Shown here piece after piece: positions 1 to 8,900 of a stretch of 64,000 nt of DNA. Position 1 is the stretch's first letter. The number at the start of each line of letters is the position of its first letter. Below the pieces are notes generated by a model. It worked only from the letters and a program-made list of their open reading frames with translations, had not been told where the DNA came from and ran no database searches. This DNA comes from Gracilimonas sp. (GTDB lineage Bacteria; Bacteroidota; Rhodothermia; Balneolales; Balneolaceae): NCBI RefSeq assembly GCF_014762685.1, contig NZ_JABURM010000005.1:682001-746000 (forward strand), written 5' to 3'. A program made the translations under genes and the position numbers.

Positions 1-1188
1 TTAAAGAGCCCGGTGGTAAATGCTTTTGCGTTACCGGGAGGTTATATATATGTGACCCGGGGACTGCTGGCTCATCTGGATAATGAAGCCCAGTTAGCGG
101 TTGTTTTAGGCCATGAAATCGCACACGTAGCTGCTCGTCATGCTTCTCAAAGAGCAGCCACCCAGCAGTTTGGGCAGCTGGCTATAATTGGCGGAGCTAT
201 TTTGGGGCAATCATTGGGTTATGACGGCGCAAGTATTTTACAACTCAGCAGCCAAACGGCGCAGCTGTTATTTTTGAAATATGGACGTGATGCAGAAAGA
301 GAATCGGATGAGCTTGGCGTTGAGTATTCTGCAATGAAGAGCTATATGGCTGCGGAAGGCGCTGCGTTTTTTACGTCCCTAAAGCGTATATCCGAAAGCG
401 AGGGAGGTGGAATTCCAACACTTCTTTCCAGTCACCCTGATCCAGGAGAGCGAGAACAAACCATACCCCGGCTTGCACAAGAGTGGGCGGACAAGGGATA
501 TGAACAAACCATCCTTGATAGAGATGAATTTTTAGGAATGATCGATAATATCATCTTCGACGAAAATCCACGGGAGGGATTTGAAAGGAACGGGATGTTC
601 TATCATCCGGATTTGGAATTCCAGTTTCCGGTGCCTTCAGGATTTAATTTGCATAACCAAACCTCAGCGGTAATCATGGTGAATGAGTCTCAGGATGCCA
701 TCATGCAATTTACCATTGATTCCGAAAATGATACCCCTGAAAGCTCCGTAAAGGCTTTTCTAAATCAGGAGGGGATTACTGTGATAGAACAGAATAATTT
801 CTCCGCAAATAGTTTTAATGGTTATCAGGGGGTTGCTACAGCACAGGCACAGGACGGCACGGAACTCAAGCTTCAGTTAACGGCCCTCGGACACGGCGGT
901 AATATTTATCGGTTTTTAAGCTATACAACTACAGCACAATTTGATGATTATAAGCCTGACTTTGACATGGTTACCAACCGATTTGATAACCTGACGAACT
1001 CAGAGATTTTGAATATTAAGCCGGTACGCCTACAATTGGTGACCACTTCAAGGTCAGGGGTATTCACTGATTTTCTTCCCAATACCTTACCTATGGACAT
1101 TGAGCCTTTGGATGTTGCTATTATAAACCAAGTGGACTTAGATCAGAATATTCCATCAGGTACCGTTTTGAAGATCCCGGTTCAGTAA
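1..1188 (+). CDS. M48 family zinc metalloprotease, 5' truncated by window edge
   Basis: The reading frame is open to base 1, so the N-terminus lies outside the window. The visible part carries the gluzincin motif HEIAH near base 115 and a downstream ESDELG segment (around base 301) that supplies the third zinc ligand, the usual arrangement in M48 peptidases. The context PGGYIYVTRGLL just upstream of the active site is typical of the BepA/YfgC-like periplasmic branch. The C-terminal 200 residues are a separate region whose last part (IPSGTVLKIP) reads like a LysM-type ending, as in other exported M48 enzymes. The likely role is envelope protein quality control. The family is clear; the exact subfamily is inferred. 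Confidence 0.9.
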   Translation, partial: LKSPVVNAFALPGGYIYVTRGLLAHLDNEAQLAVVLGHEIAHVAARHASQRAATQQFGQLAIIGGAILGQSLGYDGASILQLSSQTAQLLFLKYGRDAERESDELGVEYSAMKSYMAAEGAAFFTSLKRISESEGGGIPTLLSSHPDPGEREQTIPRLAQEWADKGYEQTILDRDEFLGMIDNIIFDENPREGFERNGMFYHPDLEFQFPVPSGFNLHNQTSAVIMVNESQDAIMQFTIDSENDTPESSVKAFLNQEGITVIEQNNFSANSFNGYQGVATAQAQDGTELKLQLTALGHGGNIYRFLSYTTTAQFDDYKPDFDMVTNRFDNLTNSEILNIKPVRLQLVTTSRSGVFTDFLPNTLPMDIEPLDVAIINQVDLDQNIPSGTVLKIPVQ

Positions 1189-1254
1189 TACAGTCCCGGC
1201 AGGTACAAACGAATGCAGGGCCGTCTCTCTGGGACTGGAATTGTGGCTCTTCCA

Positions 1255-1274
1255 CCACGGGATAAATCCCGTGG
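1255..1274. repeat. Perfect 8-bp hairpin in the M48-purB gap
   Basis: The arms ccacggga (1255-1262) and tcccgtgg (1267-1274) enclose a 4-base loop. No T-run follows, so it is not a standard intrinsic terminator. The gap also holds an imperfect run of the ATC(A/T)GYG-like heptamers (about 1316-1352) that recur at the ends of other genes in this window. Confidence 0.6.
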
Positions 1275-1461
1275 CTATATACTTTCATCCCTCCGGGATT
1301 TATTTTCCTTAAATAAATCTGTGATCATCCGCCCGATCAGCGTTATCCGTGTTCCATTGAATAAGTAACCTGAAAGCAAAAATTCAGGCAGATTTGATCT
1401 TAAACCTCAGAGAGAAAAACACTATCTTAGACGGGAAATTTTGAACTGAAAAAATTATCAA

Positions 1462-2757
1462 ATGATCTCTCGCTACTCCCGTAAGGAAATGTCTGACCTC
1501 TGGACCGATGAACAACAATTTCAAGCCTGGCTGGAGGTGGAACTTGCTGCCTGCTGGGCCTGGGCCAAGCTCGGCAAGATTCCCATGGAGGATGTGGACA
1601 AACTCTACGAAAATGCCGGTTTTGATGTAGCCCGCATCAAAGAAATCGAAGCAGAAACCCGACACGATGTAGTTGCCTTTACAAGAGCCGTTTCCGAAAC
1701 GCTTGGCGATGAAAAGAAATGGGTGCACTACGGACTAACCTCTACCGATGTAGTCGATACCGCCTGGGGCGTACGACTCAAAAAAGCCAACGCTATTCTG
1801 TTGGAAGGACTGGAACGGATCGTGGATGTACTGGCTGAAAAAGCAAAAGCTCACAAGTACACGGTGATGATGGGGCGGACTCACGGCATCCACGCCGAGC
1901 CGACCACCTTTGGGTTGAAATGTGCCCTGTGGTATGCGGAAATGAACCGAAATCTGGAGCGATTCAAGAAAGCCGCAGATGATGTGGAATTTGGAAAGCT
2001 ATCGGGCTCGGTAGGAACCTTTGCCAATATTCCTCCTGAAGTAGAAGAATATACCTGTGAGAAATTAGGATTAAGCCCGGCGCCTATCTCCACCCAAACC
2101 CTGCAGCGCGACCGACATGCCTATTATCTTTCCACGCTGGCTTTGATCGGTTCAACCATGGAGAAGATGGCGGTGGAAGTCCGACACCTGCAGCGCAGTG
2201 AGTTGAGAGAGGCCGAAGAAGCTTTTCGAAAAGGGCAGAAGGGTTCATCTTCCATGCCCCACAAACGAAATCCCATCAGTTCGGAGAATATCACCGGTTG
2301 TGCCCGGGTGCTTCGCGGATATATGGTCACTGCTTATGAGAATATCCCGCTCTGGCATGAACGCGACATCTCGCACTCCTCCGCCGAGCGGATCATCCTG
2401 CCAGATGCCACGACTCTGCTCGATTACATGCTAAACCGCTTTGCCGGAGTGATCGAAAACCTGGTGGTATTTGAGGACAACATGGAAGCCAACATCTGGA
2501 AAACACAGGGACTGGTATTCTCCCAGCGGCTCCTCCACAAACTCATCGACAAGGGCATGCCGCGCGAACAGGCTTACGATACCGTTCAGCCGCTTGCTAT
2601 GAAGTCATGGGAATCACAAACACTCTTCAAGCCCATCGTGGAAGCTGATTCTACGATCACGGAAGCCTTAACACAAGAAGAGATCGATGAAGCTTTCAAC
2701 CTGGATCACCACACCCGAAATGTGGATGTGATCTTTAAGCGTGTTGGCTTGGAGTGA
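1462..2757 (+). CDS. purB: Adenylosuccinate lyase
   Basis: Catalyses two steps of purine synthesis: cleavage of SAICAR to AICAR and of adenylosuccinate to AMP, each releasing fumarate, in the cytoplasm. The 431-residue length is normal. The fumarase/aspartase superfamily signature [10 protein letters not shown] lies near residues 262-271, and the TSTDVVDT and [11 protein letters not shown] segments are the other conserved substrate-binding blocks. The ATG at 1462 gives the usual start [10 protein letters not shown]. The gene appears monocistronic, with repeat-rich DNA after it. Its base composition is clearly more GC-rich than the AT-rich cassette beginning at 3694. Confidence 0.97.
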   Translation: MISRYSRKEMSDLWTDEQQFQAWLEVELAACWAWAKLGKIPMEDVDKLYENAGFDVARIKEIEAETRHDVVAFTRAVSETLGDEKKWVHYGLTSTDVVDTAWGVRLKKANAILLEGLERIVDVLAEKAKAHKYTVMMGRTHGIHAEPTTFGLKCALWYAEMNRNLERFKKAADDVEFGKLSGSVGTFANIPPEVEEYTCEKLGLSPAPISTQTLQRDRHAYYLSTLALIGSTMEKMAVEVRHLQRSELREAEEAFRKGQKGSSSMPHKRNPISSENITGCARVLRGYMVTAYENIPLWHERDISHSSAERIILPDATTLLDYMLNRFAGVIENLVVFEDNMEANIWKTQGLVFSQRLLHKLIDKGMPREQAYDTVQPLAMKSWESQTLFKPIVEADSTITEALTQEEIDEAFNLDHHTRNVDVIFKRVGLE

Positions 2758-2787
2758 GGGTAGTTTTGAGTTGTCACTAACCTCTCT

Positions 2788-2878
2788 CGGTCTGACGGCT
2801 CCAAGCCCGTCTGACCGATGGTTGAATTCGAGCAACGCAGCCTTTAACCATCCATCAGACCGGTTATCGGTCAGATGG
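2788..2878. repeat. REP/BIME-like paired hairpins, type 1, copy 1
   Basis: The first hairpin spans 2788-2817 (cggtc, mismatch T, gacgg pairing with ccgtc, T, gaccg). The second spans 2852-2878 (ccatc, mismatch A, gaccg, loop gttat, cggtc, A, gatgg). Both have 5 bp, one mismatch, 5 bp. The same pair occurs in reverse order and orientation at 9015-9102. Confidence 0.75.
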
Positions 2879-2994
2879 ATTTCGTGATAGATCGGAGTAA
2901 CCTTGAAGCGTGCGAAGCTCCTTCAAGCGTTACGGGTCTGAGGCCAACCCAGAACGCTCCAAGGACCGCTGGACGCTCGGAGGTTTTTTAAACT

Positions 2995-3041
2995 CATTCC
3001 CAACGTCCCCGTTGGGAATGCCATGCCGGACCTTCCGGTCC
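2995..3041. repeat. REP-like paired hairpins, type 2, copy 1
   Basis: A perfect 11-bp stem cattcccaacg/cgttgggaatg (2995-3005 with 3010-3020, loop tccc) is followed by a short ggacc/ggtcc hairpin (3028-3041). The same two-hairpin layout recurs at 5747-5793. Confidence 0.75.
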
Positions 3042-3108
3042 AAGTATGCAGCAAAGAAATCGTCCATCCCAGTTCGGTTCATCGGTCTATCGCAAATCAG
3101 TTGTCCTT

Positions 3109-3156
3109 ATTCCGAAGGTCCATCTTCGTAATGAAGTCCCGGAAGCTCCGGCTTCC
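3109..3156. repeat. REP-like paired hairpins, type 3, copy 1
   Basis: The cgaag/cttcg stem (3113-3117 with 3124-3128) extends past a single mismatch to att/aat. It is followed by ggaagc-tccg-gcttcc (3141-3156). A near-identical copy lies at 17428-17476. Confidence 0.75.
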
Positions 3157-3307
3157 CGAACCATTCCTTCAAAAATCGTTAATCACCGTTCGTTAATCGC
3201 TAATCAAATTTTAAGCTTCGGTTTCCCATACCTTAGAAAGAATAATTTCCCGTATTCACCTTCCTGGTTCTTTTGTACCGACAAAAGAACCAAAAACTCT
3301 CGACTGC

Positions 3308-3446
3308 GAAAAAAGAGCTAAAGCTGACTCCATTCCGCTAAAAGAAATCAATGCTCCATCACCGGGCTTGCTGGTAAGTTAAGTAACATGCGGTTTGATT
3401 TCTTTCTTAACGCTTCATTCCGTCATCTTCTTAACGCTCTTTTTTC
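3308..3446. repeat. Long imperfect inverted repeat
   Basis: The outer arms gaaaaaagagc (3308-3318) and gctcttttttc (3436-3446) are perfect 11-bp complements. The inner arms aaagaaatcaa (3341-3351) and ttgatttcttt (3395-3405) are also perfect 11-bp complements, with partly complementary sequence between the two sets (tccattccg on the left, attccg on the right). The layout suggests a remnant element or a very long hairpin. No coding sequence is recognisable within. Confidence 0.65.
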
Positions 3447-3679
3447 TAAGGTCGAATAATGTGATTCGCTTTGTTTCTGAAGGAGTACTAAAGATTAGCT
3501 TCAAAATTATCTTGAACTTAAACTGTAACATTTACATGATTTAATACTCTTGAATATGAATACGGGGAAAAACCGTTAGCGGTGAAACGCTTTTTGCGGT
3601 GGGTACAACTCATCCATTGGAAGGACATTTATTTAACTGGTGAAAGGCAATAACCAGTTAAAAAGATAAATCTAAAACC

Positions 3680-3695
3680 ATATATATATATATAT
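3680..3695 (+). repeat. (AT)8 dinucleotide run ending in the start codon
   Basis: Eight AT units run directly into the ATG of the AraC-type gene; the last AT is part of the start codon. No purine-rich ribosome binding site is visible in the 15 bases upstream. Confidence 0.7.
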
Positions 3696-4014
3696 GAAAC
3701 AACCAATGGAAAACGCGTTGCAGATTGCGCGGGAAAATATAAAAGAAATACGGACTGTAACGGAATGGGCTGAAGAGATGAATTATAACAGCTCAAAATA
3801 CTTTTCCAGAAGATTTCGGAATCATTACCAGGCACGGCCCAAACTAAAATTAATAGAATTTAGATTAGAAAAATTTTGTGAGCTTATAAAAGAAAAATCA
3901 GAAATAAGTTGCTATGAAATTGCTTTTGAGCTTGGTTTAAAGGATGATATTGCTCTGAATAAGTTTATTAAGAGACATACTGGAAAACCGCCCAGAGAGT
4001 GGAAAAATGGATAG
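3694..4014 (+). CDS. Stand-alone AraC-type DNA-binding protein (HTH only)
   Basis: The protein has 106 residues, about the size of one AraC/XylS DNA-binding domain with no sensor domain. The first helix-turn-helix is around residues 20-45 (TVTEWAEEMNYNSSKYFSRRF). The second is around 67-100 (EIAFELGLKDDIALNKFIKRHTGKPPREW), ending in the family's usual PREW motif. It is followed after 87 bp by a gene for an exported cysteine-rich protein and then a propeller-like lipoprotein, all on the same strand, so it is a plausible local regulator of them; that link is inference. The coding sequence is AT-rich compared with purB and the RND genes, which suggests separate ancestry. Confidence 0.75.
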   Translation: MKQPMENALQIARENIKEIRTVTEWAEEMNYNSSKYFSRRFRNHYQARPKLKLIEFRLEKFCELIKEKSEISCYEIAFELGLKDDIALNKFIKRHTGKPPREWKNG

Positions 4015-4101
4015 TAAATAATGATAATTAAAATGTTGGAATGTTATGAATGTATCAATTTTATTGGTTGTAACTATTAATTCAATCAAAGGGAAAGTAA
4101 A

Positions 4102-4623
4102 ATGCAAAAAAGTCAAAGAATTAAAATATTCGCTACTCTGTTACTTCTCATTGTTACGATTTTTGCAATCGTACAAATAGGTGGTGACAAACAGATGAGT
4201 AATGAAGAATTATCAAAGCTAGCTGATTACAATAGTGAATTCTATGACGAAGTTACAGCTAAAGAACTTGGGATGACATATAATGAGGTTTTAAATAAAT
4301 ATGATGTTGATAAGCAAGATAGACTGCTTCATGAATTTAAATTTTATAAACTTAATTATAAAAACTTAAATGAATTTCATATAGTTGGACAAACCGAAGG
4401 TGTTTCGTGCCGAAATAAGGCGGTTGTTAACTATAGCGATTTTGAAACGGCAACGTTTTTATTGTTTCAAAACAGTGAGCCTGAAGTCGAGCACGAATGT
4501 AATGGAGATCCTTGTACAAGTTGCAGCTTTACTAGAAATTCAGAAGGTGAAATTACCGGCTGCAATCTGTGTGAAAGTCCTACTTCTGGTATCTGTAATC
4601 ATAAAATCACTTCAGGTGGTTAA
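4102..4623 (+). CDS. Exported or membrane-anchored cysteine-rich protein, unknown function
   Basis: I do not recognise the family with certainty. The 173 residues start with a basic N-terminus and one hydrophobic helix (about residues 9-26, IFATLLLLIVTIFAIVQI), so it is a signal peptide or membrane anchor. The C-terminal 45 residues hold six cysteines (133, 138, 141, 154, 157, 165) plus Cys103. Two are CxxC pairs (CTSC and CNLC) separated by 12 residues, which could bind zinc or form disulfides. The stop codon lies 5 bp before the next start, so the two genes are probably co-transcribed. Small cysteine-containing proteins of the NVEALA type are found beside propeller lipoproteins in Bacteroidota. 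The resemblance in context is suggestive, but I cannot see the defining motif. A purine-rich site (aaagggaaag) precedes the start. Confidence 0.7.
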   Translation: MQKSQRIKIFATLLLLIVTIFAIVQIGGDKQMSNEELSKLADYNSEFYDEVTAKELGMTYNEVLNKYDVDKQDRLLHEFKFYKLNYKNLNEFHIVGQTEGVSCRNKAVVNYSDFETATFLLFQNSEPEVEHECNGDPCTSCSFTRNSEGEITGCNLCESPTSGICNHKITSGG

Positions 4624-4628
4624 AATAA

Positions 4629-5696
4629 ATGAGAAATTTTTTAACAAAAGAATGGTTGTTCCTATTTGGAATAACCATTCTTTTTTATAATTGTGATGGA
4701 AATGAGAAGTTTGAAGTTAATCCATTTACTGATCATCATAATAGTAGTCCAGTAATTAAAAAGTGTGAATTACAGAAAAATGTAATTCCTTCTGATAAAT
4801 TAAGAGAAGCTGAATTGATTGACAGTCTATTCTTATCTGGTAATCTTTTTGAAATAGCAGAAGTTGACTCCAATGAGATTTATTTGTTCAGTAAAGCAGA
4901 TCAGAAATTATATAGGGTTTTACGTACTGAAAATAATTTTGTAGTTGATCTTATTTCTGACAGTGGCGCAGGTCCTGATCAAATAGAAAATGGAATTAGG
5001 TTTTTTTCAATTGGAAATAGACATTTTATTATACAAAGAAATAGAGTTACTGAACTTAAATCTTTTAATGAAGCAGTTGAACTTAACGTTTTGCATACTT
5101 TTAGAGACTACATAAATTATTTTAAGATTATGGAAGATGGGTTATATCTGGTAAATAAATTTACACCGGATGACAATGCATCACTGAGATTGGTTGGAGA
5201 AAACTTTGTGGATAAAGGAATCTATTATGGTGGTAAAATAATTACTAACAACGGCAATAAATATGATTCTATATTGGATTTTAGTTTAGTTGGAACGAAT
5301 GGTTCTAATGAAATACAAATCTTTAATTATTTGCCATTCATAGGTGTTTTTAACCAAGATAGAGTTTTGAAGAAAGTTTTTAGGGTTTCCCCTTTTTATC
5401 AAATTCATCTTAGTTCAGATGACGGTAGTCTTTTAAAAATAGACTTCGAAGAAACAGAAATATTTACTCAAATAGTCAACTTGTATCAATTCAATCAGGG
5501 TACGTGGATCATTTTTGAAGATCTACATTTGGACAAGGATGTAAATGAATTTAGAGTTAAACAAAAAAATTATAGATACTTTTTGTTAAAAAAAGATCTG
5601 GAATTAGAATGTATTGGTGTAAGCAAGTATTACATTTTACCATTAAAAAATGGATTCATATTTAATAAAGATGGTTCTGTTTTTAAGACTGATTAA
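4629..5696 (+). CDS. Propeller-like lipoprotein, partner of the cysteine-rich gene
   Basis: A 355-residue protein with a lipoprotein signal peptide (hydrophobic stretch 9-21, lipobox LFYNC, Cys22). It should be anchored in the envelope. A SDSGAGPDQIENG segment near residue 112 matches the G-x-G-P-x-(D/E) turn seen in the three propeller lipoproteins at 13.6-17.4 kb, where it sits in an early blade. I therefore assign it to the six-bladed beta-propeller/BF3164-like group, more tentatively than the others because the blade pattern is weak by eye. It starts 5 bp after the upstream stop. Codons 6-19 overlap a terminator-like hairpin (4646-4686). Substrate and function are unknown. Confidence 0.65.
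   Translation: MRNFLTKEWLFLFGITILFYNCDGNEKFEVNPFTDHHNSSPVIKKCELQKNVIPSDKLREAELIDSLFLSGNLFEIAEVDSNEIYLFSKADQKLYRVLRTENNFVVDLISDSGAGPDQIENGIRFFSIGNRHFIIQRNRVTELKSFNEAVELNVLHTFRDYINYFKIMEDGLYLVNKFTPDDNASLRLVGENFVDKGIYYGGKIITNNGNKYDSILDFSLVGTNGSNEIQIFNYLPFIGVFNQDRVLKKVFRVSPFYQIHLSSDDGSLLKIDFEETEIFTQIVNLYQFNQGTWIIFEDLHLDKDVNEFRVKQKNYRYFLLKKDLELECIGVSKYYILPLKNGFIFNKDGSVFKTD
4646..4686 (+). terminator. Terminator-like hairpin inside the lipoprotein signal-peptide codons
   Basis: A perfect 12-bp stem aaaagaatggtt (4646-4657) with aaccattctttt (4673-4684) encloses a 15-base loop and ends in T6 (4681-4686). It begins 17 bases after the lipoprotein start codon. It has the form of an intrinsic terminator for the upstream cysteine-rich gene, placed within the next coding sequence. 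The stem is AT-rich, so strength is uncertain. Confidence 0.55.
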
Positions 5697-5746
5697 CATC
5701 TAATTTTGAGTTTGACCCCTCCCCATGGATCTTTTCAATCCGCCCT

Positions 5747-5793
5747 CGTTCCCAACTACCCAGTTGGGAACGCTAATCTGGACCACCTGGTCC
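5747..5793. repeat. REP-like paired hairpins, type 2, copy 2
   Basis: A perfect 10-bp stem cgttcccaac/gttgggaacg (5747-5756 with 5763-5772, loop taccca) is followed by ggacca-cc-tggtcc (5780-5793). The layout matches the copy at 2995-3041. Confidence 0.75.
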
Positions 5794-5941
5794 CAATGGT
5801 TAGCTGATCACAAATTTACGCCTAAAACTTTTTCTTATTTCCACTCGTCTCTAACTAAGAGAACCATCCACTACTAAAACCATAGTTTCCATATCCCAGA
5901 TTATTTTACTATCCTCTGCTAAGTAACCTAAAATTCTCCAT

Positions 5942-8900
5942 TTGCTGCTTAAAAAACCTATAGCGTCTGTAATTTTAGTTCTGGCAGTGCTCATTTTCGG
6001 GGGTATTGCACTGGAACGGCTTTCCATTGAGCTGATGCCGGATATTGACCGGCCTACGCTGTTGGTGCGTACGAACTATTCCGGGGCGCCTGCTTCGGAA
6101 GTTGAGTTCCGCATTACCGAGCAGCTGGAGGGGATGCTTTCCGGTGTTCGCGGCGTGCAGGAAATTGAATCCCTTTCGCGTCAAGGACAAAGTCTCATCT
6201 TCCTCACCTTTGAGTGGGGCTTCGACATGGATATTGCGTTTCTTAACGTACGGGAGAAACTGGATCAGGCGAGGTATCTGCTGCCTAATCAGGCCGACCG
6301 GCCGCAACTGGTGTATTCTTCAGCTTCGGATGAGCCCATCACTACCATTGCTTTGCAGCTTGCCAATGTATCCAATCAGGAATTTTCGAACCGGCTTTCG
6401 CTCAAACGCTGGGCTGATCAGGTGTTTACCCGCCGACTGGAACAGCAGGAGGGCATTGCTCAGGCATTATTGGTAGGGGAAGTGCAGCCCGAAGTACAGA
6501 TCCGGTTCAACCCGCGTTTTATTGATCGCTATGGATTGTCGCTGTCCCAAATTCAACAGGCGGTAAGCGATGCCAATATTTTTTCCTCCACCGGAGAACT
6601 TCGAGATGGCTGGTACCGCTATGCCCTGAAGATCGAAAGCCGGATCGAGTCGCTGGATGATCTCCGAAAAACCCCTATTATTTCCCTGGCAAGCGGACGG
6701 GTGCTGCTGCTGGAAGAACTGGCGGAGGTCCAAATGGCCGAAGCCGACCCGACTTCATTTGCGCTTTTGGATGGGGAAGAAGTACTGAATGTGCTTGTTA
6801 AAAAAGAATATGGATCGAATACGGTAGAGGTATTTGAAACCCTCCAGAACGTACTGACCGAAATTCGCGATCAAAACCCGGATATCCTCATCGAGGTGAT
6901 ACAGGAAGATGCGAGTTATATCGAGAATTCCATCTCCAATCTGCTGCAAACCCTGCTGATCGGCGGCGTGCTGGCGTTCCTCGTGCTGTTCCTGTTTTTG
7001 GATGATGCGCGGAGTCCATTTACCATAGGAATTTCTATCCCTGTAAGTATTTTCCTCACCTTCGTGGTAATGTTTCTGTTCGACATTCAGCTGAACATCA
7101 TTTCCCTCAGCGGACTCACCCTCGGTATCGGACTGCTGTTGGATAATGCCATTGTGGTGCTGGAGAATATCAATCGCTACAGGCAAAAAGGCTTGGGACG
7201 ATTTGAGGCGGCACGGGAGGGGACCAAAGAGATCAGTCTGGCCGTAACAGCTTCTACTTTCACTACCATTTCCGTTTTTCTACCGCTCATTTTTCTAGGC
7301 GGATTTGAAGGCGCCTTTTTCCGTGACCTGGCTGCCACGCTATCCTTCAGTTTGATCGCCTCGCTTTTGGTGGCACTTTTCATTCTTCCGGTCTTTGTGG
7401 CACAGATCAGCAAGAATTCGAAATCCAAAGGAGTGCTCAGTACAGTTTCAGAGGGTTTGGATAAGGTGGTGATGGCCTATGAGCGAAATCTTGGTCGCGT
7501 TATACAAAAGCCGCTCCCCATTATTGTATTCGCGCTGATCCTGTTAGCCGGTGCCGGATTTGCCTTTATGACCACCGAGAAAGCCGTGCTTCCTCCCGAT
7601 GAGCCTGCCAAAGTGGATTACCTGGTATCCATGCCCGGAAACACAGCCCTTCGTTCTGCCAAGCAGGCTTCAACCGATATCACAAAGATCTTACGGGAGC
7701 GAACCGATCAGTCTAACATTTTGTCGCTTGGGGGATATACGGATAACACGAATTTGAAGTCGATCACCAACGAGGGACTCAACCGATTTACCATTTCCAT
7801 TCCAGTATCCGGATTTGAAGAAGCTGAGGATGTGGATCGTATTATGAATGGGATCGCCCAAACCTATACTAACTGGACATTTCAGAAAATGGAGGATGAT
7901 GCCGTTGGAGCCGTGGGTATTGGCCGTGATGCTCCGGTGCAATTCAGCGTGGTGGGCACCGACCGCGAATTCAGCGTGAGGGTGGCAGAAGCCTTCAACG
8001 AATTTTTGAATCGAAATTACAGGGAGACACAGCTTGATCTAAAATATCCGCAGCGCATTCAGGCTTATCAATTGCAGTTCAAAACGCAGGAGTTGCTTTC
8101 CTATGAACTGACCGAAGCTGAAGTGATCCGATACCTGGAATCATTGACCCGCGGCTCCTTTGTCACCGACTGGAACCGGCAGGATGAACAGATCTCCATT
8201 CGGCTGATCGGGGAACGGGAAACGAATTTAGATCCCCGGGAGATCACCCTGGATGTACGCGATAAGATCATCCCGCTGACGGCAGTAGCTGAGATCGCCC
8301 GCATTGATGAAGCTGAACAGATCGAACGCATCCGGCAGTCGCCGATACTCACCTATAACTCTGATCTCACCTTCATGGATTGGTGGTGGGATGGTGGTGA
8401 GCTTCAGGAGTTGGTCAACCGGTTCATGCAGCAAAGCGGCCATGAGATCCAAATACGCGGTTCAGCCCTGCAGGTGATTAATTTACTAAAAGAACTCGGG
8501 TGGCTGCTGATGATCAGCGTGCTTCTGATCTACCTCATCCTTGCGATCCAATATGAGAATTTGAAATATCCGTTCATCATCATTTTGGCCATTCCGTTTG
8601 CGTGGATCGGTTCGGTGTTTGCGCTGTATATCGGGGGCATCAGTTTAAATGCTCTTTCATTCATGGGAATTTTGATCCTGACCGGAATTGCAGTGAACGA
8701 CTCCATCCTAAAGGTAGATTTCATGCGCCGCTATTTTGATGAGACCGGCAACCTTGATGAAGCTATCAAGCAGGCGGGGATCAACCGTTTTCGTCCCGTG
8801 GTAATGACGAGTATGACAACCATTCTGGCACTAATCCCCATGCTGGTACCGTTTGGAGATGGATACGTGCTGCGACAATCACTGGCCGTTGCACTTATGG

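Larger units (their letters stand above)
2758..3693. other. 935-bp repeat-rich intergenic region
   Basis: I see no convincing gene here. The two short open frames on the plus strand (2910-3131 and 3046-3321) overlap each other and run through palindromes, so I treat them as chance. The region contains, in order: a paired-hairpin element (2788-2878), a cttgaag/cttcaag hairpin (2902-2927), a second element type (2995-3041), a third (3109-3156), a long imperfect inverted repeat (3308-3446), and an AT-rich leader with a 9-bp inverted repeat (3633-3641 with 3653-3661) just upstream of the AraC-type gene. Confidence 0.8.

Noticed and set aside
1384-1728. A 114-codon minus-strand open frame over the purB start
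   Set aside because: It is antisense to a well-conserved gene and has no independent support. The other long antisense frames over the RND, menD, glnN and sprA genes were rejected for the same reason.
2788-3156. A possible CRISPR array
   Set aside because: The repeats are palindromes of different families with irregular spacing; there is no constant repeat with unique spacers and no cas gene.
2910-3321. Two overlapping plus-strand open frames (73 and 91 codons) between purB and the AraC-type gene
   Set aside because: They run through palindromic repeats, overlap in different frames, and show no protein-like pattern or ribosome site.
3633-3661. The 9-bp inverted repeat (ttaactggt/accagttaa) as a terminator
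   Set aside because: No T-run follows, and it lies upstream of a gene. It might be an operator for the AraC-type protein, but a single copy gives no support.
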